Assembly: GCA_017513365.1 (NCBI GenBank) | Contig: JAFXFY010000047.1 | Span: forward strand, 1 to 18,003 | Direction of reading: 5' to 3' | DNA length: 18,003 nucleotides | Origin: Alphaproteobacteria bacterium | Lineage (GTDB): Bacteria > Pseudomonadota > Alphaproteobacteria > CAAHEQ01 > UBA3637 | Part shown: positions 6,619-14,543 of the stretch, piece after piece | Position numbering within the stretch: position 1 is the stretch's first letter | Layout: every line of letters starts with the position of its first letter | Position numbers and translations under genes: made by a program | The notes under the pieces: generated by a model | Database searches by the model: none | What the model saw: only the letters and a program-made list of their open reading frames with translations | Told to the model about the DNA's origin: nothing

Positions 6619-6771
6619 ATGAGATATCGTGGATCATATGAAAAAAAACACTATTTGATGAAAATTATTTTAGCTGTTTTAGGTGTATTTTTGGTTTATG
6701 TTGCCATTGCCGATGTAAAACCGACCATAGCCCATGTTGAAAAGATTGTACCGAATGCCGTTAATAAATAA
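6619..6771 (+). CDS. Small 50-aa single-pass membrane protein
   Basis: The ORF encodes MRYRGSYEKKHYLMKIILAV followed by LGVFLVYVAIADVKPT and ends PNAVNK. A basic N-terminus, one hydrophobic helix (about 14-32) and a short periplasmic tail are typical of a small inner-membrane protein. The sequence ADVKPT after the helix gives no clear signal-peptidase site. AAAGGA (6605-6610) lies 8 nt before the ATG. It overlaps the next gene by 38 nt in another frame, which suggests coupled translation. It is divergent from aroK with a 95-bp gap. I do not recognise a family. Confidence 0.6.
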   Translation: MRYRGSYEKKHYLMKIILAVLGVFLVYVAIADVKPTIAHVEKIVPNAVNK

Positions 6772-8269
6772 AACCCATATTTTTGTGGCGCTTTTTGGGA
6801 CTTTGTTTTCTGGTGGTGTTATGGCGGAAAGTTTATTGCCTTCTGTTCATATACAAAACTTACCGACTTTGGGGATTAATCATTTAGGCACCCACAATTA
6901 TGTTCCGGCAGATATTTGGGGCAAGAGTAATACAGAGTCCTTGAAAACGTTAATTAAGGATATTATTCAAGCCCCCTTGACGCCGGCAATGCGTGATATA
7001 ATCGGGCAAATGATGCTCAGACATACATCCAAGGAATCCTCATTACCCTTAACGTTTCGTATGGATGTGTTGATGCAGTTGGGACAATTTGATGACGTTT
7101 TGACATTGGCAAATTTGGTTCCTCCTACACATCAAACGCCAGATGTTTTGAAATTAAAAGCATTGGCTTTATTTTTATCCGGACAAGTTAAACAAGCCTG
7201 TGAGCTTATGATTAAAACGCCGGAATTAACACAAATGGCAGAGGATATGCGCTTAAGTTGTGCAGTGGCAAACGGTGATAAAACAGGGGCCGAACTTATT
7301 TTTGCAACCCGCTTGGAAAATAATGAATTGGATGAAACGACTCAGATTTTGGCTCAAAAATTATTTGCGAATAATGAAGCGGTGTTTGACGGTACAAATA
7401 TAAAAATACGTCATTTGCCGTTGCTTGGTGCGCTTGGTAATCATGTGGATTGGTCTAAAATAATGGTACCGATTGCTCATCAAAAAACATTATCTAATTT
7501 GCCTTTAGTTCCATTGCATATCCGGTTAGAAATGGCCGAGCATAATCACGTAAATCGGTTAGATGATTTATATGGGCAAGTTAAGGATGATACTTTAGAA
7601 AATAAGGCTGTTTCGCGGGCAAAGCTGTATCAAAAAATTAAAGCCGGTACAGAAGATACCGCAATATTCAGGACGATAAATGAGTATTTAGAAACGGCCC
7701 GAACCGATGGATTATTTTTGACGTTAGCCCCTGTTATGTGTCCTTTTTTAGATACAATTACCCCGTCTGAAGCGGCAAAAGAAGTGGCCTTTAATGCCGT
7801 TCAGGTATATGCGTTATCGGATAATGCGGATTTAGCGTATGCATGGTATCAGATTTTACAAAAAAGTGCAGATGAATCATTAAAAATGCAAGCTGTCTTT
7901 TTAGAGCCGTTAATGCAACAATTAGGTGGCGGAATGCCTAAACAGATAGATAAAGGCCTGTTATTTTGTCAGAAAAATAAAAATCCATATTGTGCGTCTT
8001 TTGTGGATAAAATCGGAACTGAAGCTGATAGTACCAATTGGGCAGAGGTGTTAAATCATATGGCGCCATCAAAACGATATATACCCTTAGTGCAGACGGC
8101 TTTGCAGGGATTAATATCATCTTCTCGGTCGGGGGAAGCTGTCTTATATGCCATTAAATTATGGCAATCAAATATGAGAGTGGAACCGAACATAATTGCC
8201 GGATTGTCTGAGATAGCGCCAAAATCTTTAATGCGGCACTTAATTTTAGAACGGTATGTATATCCATGA
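6734..8269 (+). CDS. Exported helical-repeat protein of unknown function
   Basis: The protein has 511 aa. The N-terminus carries a signal peptide with hydrophobic core HIFVALFGTLFSGG and likely cleavage after VMA (A31), so the mature protein is periplasmic or envelope-associated. The rest is almost entirely alpha-helical in appearance, with short amphipathic helices and cysteine-containing turns that recall TPR/Sel1-like solenoids, but no canonical repeat consensus is clear. No catalytic motif is visible. Neither candidate start (6734, or an in-frame ATG at 6755) has a good ribosome site; translation is probably coupled to the 50-aa ORF that it overlaps. Its stop overlaps the xerD start (ATGA). 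A location between aroK and xerD places it in a housekeeping neighbourhood, which suggests a lineage-conserved envelope protein rather than a recent arrival. Confidence 0.78.
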   Translation: MLKRLYRMPLINKTHIFVALFGTLFSGGVMAESLLPSVHIQNLPTLGINHLGTHNYVPADIWGKSNTESLKTLIKDIIQAPLTPAMRDIIGQMMLRHTSKESSLPLTFRMDVLMQLGQFDDVLTLANLVPPTHQTPDVLKLKALALFLSGQVKQACELMIKTPELTQMAEDMRLSCAVANGDKTGAELIFATRLENNELDETTQILAQKLFANNEAVFDGTNIKIRHLPLLGALGNHVDWSKIMVPIAHQKTLSNLPLVPLHIRLEMAEHNHVNRLDDLYGQVKDDTLENKAVSRAKLYQKIKAGTEDTAIFRTINEYLETARTDGLFLTLAPVMCPFLDTITPSEAAKEVAFNAVQVYALSDNADLAYAWYQILQKSADESLKMQAVFLEPLMQQLGGGMPKQIDKGLLFCQKNKNPYCASFVDKIGTEADSTNWAEVLNHMAPSKRYIPLVQTALQGLISSSRSGEAVLYAIKLWQSNMRVEPNIIAGLSEIAPKSLMRHLILERYVYP

Positions 8270-9162
8270 AACAAGTCAGCAAACACATTACGGCTTTTTT
8301 AGAAATTATGATGGCTGAACGAGGAGCCAGTCCCAAAACGGTTGTGGCGTATGAAAGTGATTTATTGGATTTAGAGGCTTATTTAAAAACACGCCATGTA
8401 TCATTGATTAAAGCCAGTTATGATGACCTAAAAGGATATATGCATACATTGGCGTCCAAAAATAAATTATCGGAAAAAACGCAGGCACGTCGTTTGGCGG
8501 CTATTCGTGAATTTTATCGGTATTTGTTTTCAGAGGATATGCTAAAGAAAAATCCGGCAGATTATTTGGTATCCCCTAAAATCGGTAAGGCGTTGCCGAA
8601 ATATTTATCCGAACGTGAAATTGCCGATTTGATTAATGAGGCCAAATCAGATGTACGCCTAAAAGCATTGCTTGAAATTTTATATGCAACCGGTATGCGT
8701 GTCAGCGAATTGGTCGGATTGCCGTTATCGGCTATTCCTGAAGATAAAAAAACAATAACGATTGTTGGAAAGGGACGAAAAGAAAGGATTGTGCCATTGG
8801 GGGAACCGGCCGCTGAAGTGTTGGAAGAATGGTTAATTCACAGAGAATGTTTTATTTCTCGTCCCAGTAAATGGTTGTTTCCATCTAAGTCCAAAGAAGG
8901 ACATTTAACAAGAGTGGCATTTTTTAATCAGCTGAAAAAAACGGCGCTGAAAGCTCGTGTGGATGTGATGAAAGTTTCTCCTCACGTTTTCCGTCATTCC
9001 TTTGCTTCGCATTTGGTGGCACATGATGCCGATTTGCGGTCTGTTCAAAAAATGTTAGGTCATGCCGATATCGCTACGACGGAAATTTATACGCATATTT
9101 TAGAGGATAGATTAAAAAAGACAGTTGAAAAATCTCATCCTTTGGCGTATAGTGGTAAATAA
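8266..9162 (+). CDS. xerD: Tyrosine recombinase XerD
   Basis: The protein has 298 aa, the usual length. It is the chromosome dimer resolution recombinase that works with XerC at the dif site under FtsK control. An N-terminal SAM-like core-binding domain (about 5-90) precedes the catalytic domain. All active-site residues are visible: R145 in ATGMRVSEL, K169 in VGKGRKERIVPL, H240 and R243 in SPHVFRHSFASHL, H266 in MLGHADIATT, and nucleophile Y275 in EIYTHI. I call XerD rather than XerC from the divergent aroK neighbourhood typical of alphaproteobacterial xerD. There is no flanking integrase attachment repeat, so it is not a mobile-element integrase. The ATG overlaps the stop of the exported protein by 4 nt. 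Confidence 0.9.
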   Translation: MKQVSKHITAFLEIMMAERGASPKTVVAYESDLLDLEAYLKTRHVSLIKASYDDLKGYMHTLASKNKLSEKTQARRLAAIREFYRYLFSEDMLKKNPADYLVSPKIGKALPKYLSEREIADLINEAKSDVRLKALLEILYATGMRVSELVGLPLSAIPEDKKTITIVGKGRKERIVPLGEPAAEVLEEWLIHRECFISRPSKWLFPSKSKEGHLTRVAFFNQLKKTALKARVDVMKVSPHVFRHSFASHLVAHDADLRSVQKMLGHADIATTEIYTHILEDRLKKTVEKSHPLAYSGK

Positions 9163-9187
9163 AAAAGGATTAAAATACCACAAAAAC

Positions 9188-12100
9188 ATGAAAATTTTAA
9201 ATAAATACATATTAAAACAACTGCTTGTCGGTTTTACATTGGTGTTGGTCAGTATGACCACATTGGTGTGGTTGACGCAATCTCTTAAAATGATTGATAT
9301 GATTGTTACCAAAGGGGTTTCGGTTGGTGTATTTATTAAAATGACCTTATTGGTCTTGCCGAATTTTGTGCAAATCTTATCGCCTTTGGCGTTGTTTGCC
9401 GTAACATTATTTGTGTATACTCGTATGCAATCGGATAAAGAATTGATGGTTATGAAAGCGGTGGGTATGGATAATGGTCAAATTATGCGGGCGCCACTTA
9501 TTTTGGCTGGTATTTTGGTGGTATTGGGATATGCCTTTTCTTTGTTTGTTGTACCGTATGCTAATACACAAATGCGTGAAATGAAATGGCAAATTAAAAA
9601 TAATTTATCTCATGTAATGTTGCAAGATGGGCAGTTTAATTCCTTTAAAAATTTAACGATTTATATTCGGGAAAGATTAACCGATGGCGTATTAAAGGGT
9701 GTGATTGTGTATGATACCAAGGATGCTGGGCGACCCGCTTCGTTGATTGCTGAGCAAGGAGTGGTGTTCCAAGGGGAATATGAAACTCAGGTTCAATTTG
9801 AAAATGGGATGCGTCAGGAATTTGACAGAAATACAAAGCAATTTTCTGTTTTAAAATTTGATAAATATACGATGAGTTTTGGGGATGAGTCTAAAAAGGC
9901 AACTCGCACAAATGATGTGCGAGAATATTCGTTGGGGCAATTGTTAAAGGCCTCTGAAACCGAAGCGGGATCTGTGTCCAGATATCGTAAATTTAAGGTA
10001 GAAGCCATGAAACGTTTATTGCAACCGTTATATAATGTGTCTTTCGTATTTTTGGCCATGTTTGGTGTATTGGCCGGTTATTACAATCGTCGGGGACAGG
10101 TCGGACAGGTTAATATGGTTGTTATGGCAACATTAGTTGTACAATCTTTGGCTTTGGCTTTTGAAAATATGACGGCCAAAAATTTATGGTTAATGCCGTT
10201 AATGGTTTTAAATGTCTTGGTGCCGATTGTGGTTGTATATTTGATTTTGTTAAAGGGTAAAAAATTTAAGATTGGGTCTTTTAAAATCGGAGCCTTTATC
10301 GGTGTTTTATTGTTGAGTGGATCGGTTGTGGCCGCTCCAGTTGAATTTAATGTGGATAAAAATGCACCCGTTAATTTTGAAGCCGATGCCATTGAATACA
10401 ACAAAAATAAAAATGAAATGACAGCATTGGGAAATGTTATCATTGAACAAAATGGGACAGTTTTAAAAACAGATAAATTAGTGTTTAATCGGACTAAGGG
10501 AACGTCCCATATTCCACATGAAGCCATAATGACATCTCCGGACGGAACGGTTACGACAGTTCAAAATGCCGAACTCAGTGATGGTCTTAAAAATGCGGTG
10601 GCGCATCAAATTTCTTTACAAATCATTGATGGGACATATGTGGCGGCTGAGTCTATGAAACGGACACAAAACGGAACGGTTTTGTATTTGCGTCAATTAA
10701 CCTATACGCCCTGTGAAAGATGTCAGGGAAAATCACCTCTGTGGCAATTGCGTGCCAATCGTATGAAACACGATAAAAATGATAAAACAATCAGTTTTAC
10801 GCATTCATTTTTGGATGTAAAAGATATTCCCGTTTTTTATTTTCCATATTTAAGAACGCCAGATCATACAGTTAAACGTAAAACGGGATTATTATCACCG
10901 TCTTTAGCTCATTCTTCCACAATGGGAAATGGGATAGAGTTGCCGATATTTATTGATGTGGCGGATAATCAAAATTTATTAATTACGCCGATTATTTCCG
11001 TATCGCATTTACCATTAGTTGTCGCCGATTATCAAGGGGTATTTAAACGAGGAGCCGTTAATTTACAACTCAGTGGAACAAAAGATGATGATGATAAAAA
11101 AGATTACCAAGGGCATATTAAAGCCAGTTTTGAGTATGATGTAAATGATCAGTGGCGTTTAAACGGTAAGTTGTTTCGCTCATCCAGTGATACATATTTC
11201 AGAAAATATAAAATTTCCGGTATTGATGACAATCAATCGTATTTAACCTCTCATATTGCCGCCGAACGATTTGGCAATCGTAATTATGTTAATTTAATGG
11301 GCTTGTCTTTCCAAAGTTTACGGGCGGGTATCAGTTCTCGCAGTCAGCCGATTATCATTCCGAAATTGCAAATGAATTATCAAACAACGCCATTAATGAC
11401 AAATGGATTGTATGCCTTTACCGAAGTCAACAGTGCCATTATTCATAATCGTGAACGGTTTAAATCAGACAGATTATCTTTGACGCAAGGATTCCATTTG
11501 CCCTATGTCAGTTCTTACGGAGCTGTTTACGATATCATGGGGACTGTTCGGTTTGATGGATACAATATTGACACCGGCCGATATGGGTTTAATACACGCC
11601 GCCTTGATGATACTTATACAACTGGGCGTGTTTATCCGAATTTGTCTGTTGAGGCCAGTTATCCGATAGGAATGGCGACGACAAATACCACTCAGGTTTT
11701 TAAGCCAATTGTGATGGCGGTAATGACTCCTAACAGAGATATAAACGCCGATAAAATACCGGATATGGATAGTTTAGTGTTTGATTTTGATGATTCAAAT
11801 TTATTTTCTCGCAATCGGTTCTCGGGATATGATCGGGTTGAGGTGGGTACTCGGTTGAATTATGGGGCCGAGTGGTCTGTTTACACAAATCATAATACCG
11901 CATTTTCAACACTGTTTGGTCAATCTTATCGCTTTAAACGTGATGATGTTATGGGCAATTTATTGGGAGAGGATAAAAACTTTTCCGATTATGTTGGTCG
12001 GATGAGTATTAATCATAAGAACATCTCATTGGCTTATCGGTTTCGGTTAGATGAAAACAAATTAACACCGAAGAAAAATGAAATTACTTTAACGGGTGGA

Positions 12101-12418
12101 GGCGATCCGTTGAGATTAGGTGTTGATTATGTTTATTTAAAAGACACATGGATTGGGAATAATTTTTATCCGTCTCGTGAGGAAATTTTACTGTTCGGTT
12201 CATCCAGATTATCTCGTCAGTGGTCTTTATCCGGATTATATCGGTATGATTTAGCTGAAAACGGTGGTCCGGTTGAGGCGGGAGCCATTTTGCGATACGA
12301 TAATGAATGTTTGGCCGTTATTTTTGATTTAAACAAAGAATTTACTCAAGACCGTGATTACACAGGGGAAACGTCATTCATGGTTAAATTTGAATTAAAA
12401 ACATTAGGGGGAATTTAG
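9188..12418 (+). CDS. lptF-lptD: Natural fusion of the LPS permease LptF and the outer-membrane LPS assembly protein LptD
   Basis: One uninterrupted frame of 1076 codons holds two proteins that are normally separate. Residues 1-357 are LptF: six predicted helices (about 12-34, 55-78, 101-123, 277-299, 309-326, 332-355) around a periplasmic beta-jellyroll, with LPNFVQILSPLALFAVTLFV, SDKELMVMKAVGM and LQDGQFNSFKNLTIYIRER. After a cytoplasmic basic stretch (KGKKFKIGSFK, 356-366) comes a signal-peptide-like segment ending SGSVVAA (cleavage near 382/383). LptD then follows (about 694 aa): the OstA-type domain (FEADAIEYNKNKNEMTALGN), TPCERCQGKSPLWQLRA, FYFPYLRTPDHTVKRKTGLL, a beta-barrel and a typical end, YDNECLAVIF...FELKTLGGI. 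No stop or ATG with ribosome site occurs at the junction. The start at 9188 fits LptF; a TTG at 9125 lies inside xerD. GGAT is 18 nt upstream, so initiation is weak. LptG is absent from the window. Confidence 0.88.
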   Translation: MKILNKYILKQLLVGFTLVLVSMTTLVWLTQSLKMIDMIVTKGVSVGVFIKMTLLVLPNFVQILSPLALFAVTLFVYTRMQSDKELMVMKAVGMDNGQIMRAPLILAGILVVLGYAFSLFVVPYANTQMREMKWQIKNNLSHVMLQDGQFNSFKNLTIYIRERLTDGVLKGVIVYDTKDAGRPASLIAEQGVVFQGEYETQVQFENGMRQEFDRNTKQFSVLKFDKYTMSFGDESKKATRTNDVREYSLGQLLKASETEAGSVSRYRKFKVEAMKRLLQPLYNVSFVFLAMFGVLAGYYNRRGQVGQVNMVVMATLVVQSLALAFENMTAKNLWLMPLMVLNVLVPIVVVYLILLKGKKFKIGSFKIGAFIGVLLLSGSVVAAPVEFNVDKNAPVNFEADAIEYNKNKNEMTALGNVIIEQNGTVLKTDKLVFNRTKGTSHIPHEAIMTSPDGTVTTVQNAELSDGLKNAVAHQISLQIIDGTYVAAESMKRTQNGTVLYLRQLTYTPCERCQGKSPLWQLRANRMKHDKNDKTISFTHSFLDVKDIPVFYFPYLRTPDHTVKRKTGLLSPSLAHSSTMGNGIELPIFIDVADNQNLLITPIISVSHLPLVVADYQGVFKRGAVNLQLSGTKDDDDKKDYQGHIKASFEYDVNDQWRLNGKLFRSSSDTYFRKYKISGIDDNQSYLTSHIAAERFGNRNYVNLMGLSFQSLRAGISSRSQPIIIPKLQMNYQTTPLMTNGLYAFTEVNSAIIHNRERFKSDRLSLTQGFHLPYVSSYGAVYDIMGTVRFDGYNIDTGRYGFNTRRLDDTYTTGRVYPNLSVEASYPIGMATTNTTQVFKPIVMAVMTPNRDINADKIPDMDSLVFDFDDSNLFSRNRFSGYDRVEVGTRLNYGAEWSVYTNHNTAFSTLFGQSYRFKRDDVMGNLLGEDKNFSDYVGRMSINHKNISLAYRFRLDENKLTPKKNEITLTGGGDPLRLGVDYVYLKDTWIGNNFYPSREEILLFGSSRLSRQWSLSGLYRYDLAENGGPVEAGAILRYDNECLAVIFDLNKEFTQDRDYTGETSFMVKFELKTLGGI

Positions 12419-12422
12419 GGAT

Positions 12423-13598
12423 ATGAAATATATATGGACAGCGGCAGTGATTGTCGGGACAACATGGGGTGTAAATGCGTCGGAAATCAAAGCCATTGTG
12501 GGAGATATGCCGATTTCCGGTTATGATGTATCCGAACGGGTACGGTTGATGAAGTTACAACAGCCCTCTCAAACCCAAAATATCAGCCAAAATGATTTAG
12601 AACAACGGGCATTGCAAACTTTGGTGGATGAATATATAAAACGTCAGGATGCCGAAAAACAAGGATTTATTATATCTGATGCTGAAGTAAAGGAGGCTAT
12701 TGGCCGGTTGGAACAGCAAAACAATATGTCGGCTGGATATATGGCTGAGTTGTTAAAACAAGACGATATTCGTTTGGAAACGCTTCACAATCAAGTTCGG
12801 TCTGATTTGTTATGGATGCAGGTTGTAAATAAGCATAAAAACGCCTTAAAGGCTGTAACGGATAAAGAAATTCAAAATAAAAAAACAGCTCTAAAAAAAG
12901 AATTGGCAAAGCCCATGCATTTGTTGGCGGAAATTGTTGTTCCGACAAAACAAGAGGCGGAAAAAATCATCACAGATATTCGGCGTGGTAGAGCATTTTC
13001 CGAAGTAGCCGCTCAAAAATCTCGCTCTTTGTCGGCAAAAGAAAACGGATTGCTGGGATGGGTTAAGGCGGATGTTTATGCCCCGCATATTATGCGTGTT
13101 GTTGACAAGTTGAATTTGAATGAAATGACGGCTCCTTTGGCGGTTGATAACGGATGGTTAATTGTGTTGTTATTGGATAAACAAGAAGGTGCTCAAAACG
13201 GTGAAATGCCTATTTGGGATTTGGCTCAGTTGGCGACGGCTAAAAATAAAACAGTTGGGTATATTCCGACTGTGTTTAAAATGACAACATGTGATGAGTT
13301 TGTGGACTTTGGGCATAAAAATGCAATTAAGGAAACGGTTCGTCGTGGGATGACGGATCCAAATCAATTGCCACCTCAATTAAAGTATTCTTTAAAAACG
13401 CAAAAAGTTGGAACGCCGATTGGACCGATACAAACAGAAGAAGGGGATTTATTTTTCATGAAATGTGGCGAAACAACACAATCCGTTTTGCCATCTGATG
13501 ACATGATAAAATCGGCTTTGGAACTGGAAAAAATGGATGAACTATCTGAAAAATTATTGCGACAAGTAAAACGATATGTCGTTGTTGAATATAAATAA
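12423..13598 (+). CDS. surA: SurA-type periplasmic chaperone / peptidyl-prolyl isomerase
   Basis: The protein has 391 aa. A signal peptide (MKYIWTAAVIVGTTWGVNAS, cleavage near 19-20) is followed by the SurA N-terminal chaperone domain (EIKAIVGDMPISGYDVSERV, then LVDEYIKRQDAEKQGF). A parvulin domain (about 164-253) reads MHLLAEIVVP, GRAFSEVAAQKSRSLSAKEN, GLLGWVKADVYAPHI and DNGWLIVLLLDK. The second parvulin-like region (about 260-360) is degenerate, and a C-terminal helix closes the chaperone core. SurA escorts beta-barrel proteins such as LptD through the periplasm, so its place 4 nt after lptF-lptD makes functional sense and follows the known alphaproteobacterial order. The pdxA and rsmA genes that often come next are absent; folD follows instead. 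AGGGGG at 12405-12410 is about 12 nt from the ATG. Confidence 0.9.
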   Translation: MKYIWTAAVIVGTTWGVNASEIKAIVGDMPISGYDVSERVRLMKLQQPSQTQNISQNDLEQRALQTLVDEYIKRQDAEKQGFIISDAEVKEAIGRLEQQNNMSAGYMAELLKQDDIRLETLHNQVRSDLLWMQVVNKHKNALKAVTDKEIQNKKTALKKELAKPMHLLAEIVVPTKQEAEKIITDIRRGRAFSEVAAQKSRSLSAKENGLLGWVKADVYAPHIMRVVDKLNLNEMTAPLAVDNGWLIVLLLDKQEGAQNGEMPIWDLAQLATAKNKTVGYIPTVFKMTTCDEFVDFGHKNAIKETVRRGMTDPNQLPPQLKYSLKTQKVGTPIGPIQTEEGDLFFMKCGETTQSVLPSDDMIKSALELEKMDELSEKLLRQVKRYVVVEYK

Positions 13599-13609
13599 GG
13601 AGTATGACA

Positions 13610-14464
13610 ATGGAAACGCAGATTATTGACGGAAAAGCTTTAGCAATTGAGTATCAAGAAAAAATAAAAACACAGGTAGCTAAAATGAATCGCACACCGA
13701 CTTTAGCTGTTATTTTAGTCGGTAATGACCCTGCGAGTGAAATTTATGTGCGTCATAAACGTCAAGTGGCCGAACGAGTTGGAATTATTTCCGAATTGTT
13801 TCAGTTATCACCTATAACGACAGAGGAAGCTTTAATCGCCTTTATTCAAGAACTGAATGCCAATGATAAGGTAGATGGTATTTTGGTGCAATTGCCGTTG
13901 CCTAAACATATCAATGCCGATGCCGTGATTGAAGCCATTGATCCAAATAAAGATGCAGATGGTTTGACCAGTGCCAATTTAGGACATTTGTTTGTCGGAA
14001 CGCCGAATTTAGTGCCTTGTACGCCGATGGCGTGTTTGGCCTTGATTAAAACAGTATGTCCGATATTGCAAGGTAAAAATGTGGTAATTGTCGGTCGGTC
14101 TAAGTTGGTGGGTAAACCATTATCTCAATTGTTGTTAGATGAAAACTGTACGGTTACACAAGCTCATTCAAAAACTGTGAATTTAAAAAAAGTATGTCAT
14201 GAGGCAGACATTTTAATTGTCGCCGTTGGGAAACCAAAGTTAATTACGAAATCTTTTGTGAAAAAGGGAGCTATTATTGTTGATGTGGGAATTAATCGGC
14301 TGAAGAATAAAAAAATTGTCGGAGATGTTGAATTTGATAAGATGATTGGGCATGTTTCGGCGATTACTCCTGTCCCTGGTGGAGTGGGGCCAATGACCGT
14401 TACAATGTTATTGCAAAATACAGTACAAATTGCACAAAAACGCCAAAAAACAATAGACTTATAA
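13610..14464 (+). CDS. folD: Bifunctional methylenetetrahydrofolate dehydrogenase / methenyltetrahydrofolate cyclohydrolase
   Basis: The protein has 284 aa. It interconverts 5,10-methylene- and 10-formyl-tetrahydrofolate using NADP+ in the cytoplasm. Motifs are Y46-VRH-K50 (catalytic Tyr and Lys), VDGILVQLPLPKH (88-100), DADGLT, the Rossmann signature VGRSKLVGKP (161-170), DVGINR (225-230) and PVPGGVGPMTVTML (254-267). The start is ATG 13610 rather than the in-frame ATG at 13604, because TAAGGAG (13596-13602) is 7 nt from the former and 1 nt from the latter. It lies 11 nt after surA, so it is probably in the same transcript and the last gene of the xerD-lpt-surA series. A new promoter follows. 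Confidence 0.95.
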   Translation: METQIIDGKALAIEYQEKIKTQVAKMNRTPTLAVILVGNDPASEIYVRHKRQVAERVGIISELFQLSPITTEEALIAFIQELNANDKVDGILVQLPLPKHINADAVIEAIDPNKDADGLTSANLGHLFVGTPNLVPCTPMACLALIKTVCPILQGKNVVIVGRSKLVGKPLSQLLLDENCTVTQAHSKTVNLKKVCHEADILIVAVGKPKLITKSFVKKGAIIVDVGINRLKNKKIVGDVEFDKMIGHVSAITPVPGGVGPMTVTMLLQNTVQIAQKRQKTIDL

Positions 14465-14472
14465 AAAAACGC

Positions 14473-14500
14473 TTGCGTGATTGCGTTTCGGTGGTATAAT
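14473..14500 (+). promoter_or_regulatory. Extended -10 promoter of the secretion-like operon
   Basis: TTGCGT (14473-14478), a 16-nt spacer and a perfect TATAAT (14495-14500) preceded by TG at 14492-14493. A 6-bp hairpin AAACGC / GCGTTT (14467-14472 with 14483-14488) surrounds the -35 box. It has no T-run, so it is a weak terminator at best. The transcript start near 14507 gives a leader of about 37 nt. Confidence 0.6.
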
Positions 14501-14530
14501 AATACTTAAGGAATAGGAAAACCCATTTTT

Positions 14531-14538
14531 TAAGGAGG
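14531..14538 (+). promoter_or_regulatory. Near-perfect Shine-Dalgarno site of the GH24 gene
   Basis: TAAGGAGG, continuing as TAAGGAGGTT, matches the anti-Shine-Dalgarno end of 16S rRNA and sits 5 nt before the ATG at 14544. The three following starts (16069, 16696, 18001) also have AGGAGG-type sites, whereas most housekeeping genes here do not. Confidence 0.75.
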
Positions 14539-14543
14539 TTGCC

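Noticed and set aside
8266..9162. Integrase of a mobile element
   Set aside because: Length, all catalytic residues and the aroK neighbourhood fit housekeeping XerD; no attachment repeats or cargo boundaries are visible.
9125..9187. TTG start extending lptF upstream into xerD
   Set aside because: The added residues overlap xerD, lack a ribosome site and are not typical of LptF, which fits a start at MKILNKYILK (9188).
10268..10276. Internal ATT start codon for a separate LptD
   Set aside because: AAAGGG lies about 13 nt upstream, but ATT starts are very rare and the spacing is long. The frame is open without it, so the fusion reading is simpler.
10081..10527. 148-codon minus-strand ORF across the LptF-LptD junction
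   Set aside because: It overlaps both conserved domains on the other strand and has no ribosome site. It was considered because it spans the fusion point, but it explains nothing there.
14467..14488. Hairpin after folD as an intrinsic terminator
   Set aside because: The stem has only 6 bp, a 10-nt loop and no T-run, and it overlaps the -35 box of the next promoter.
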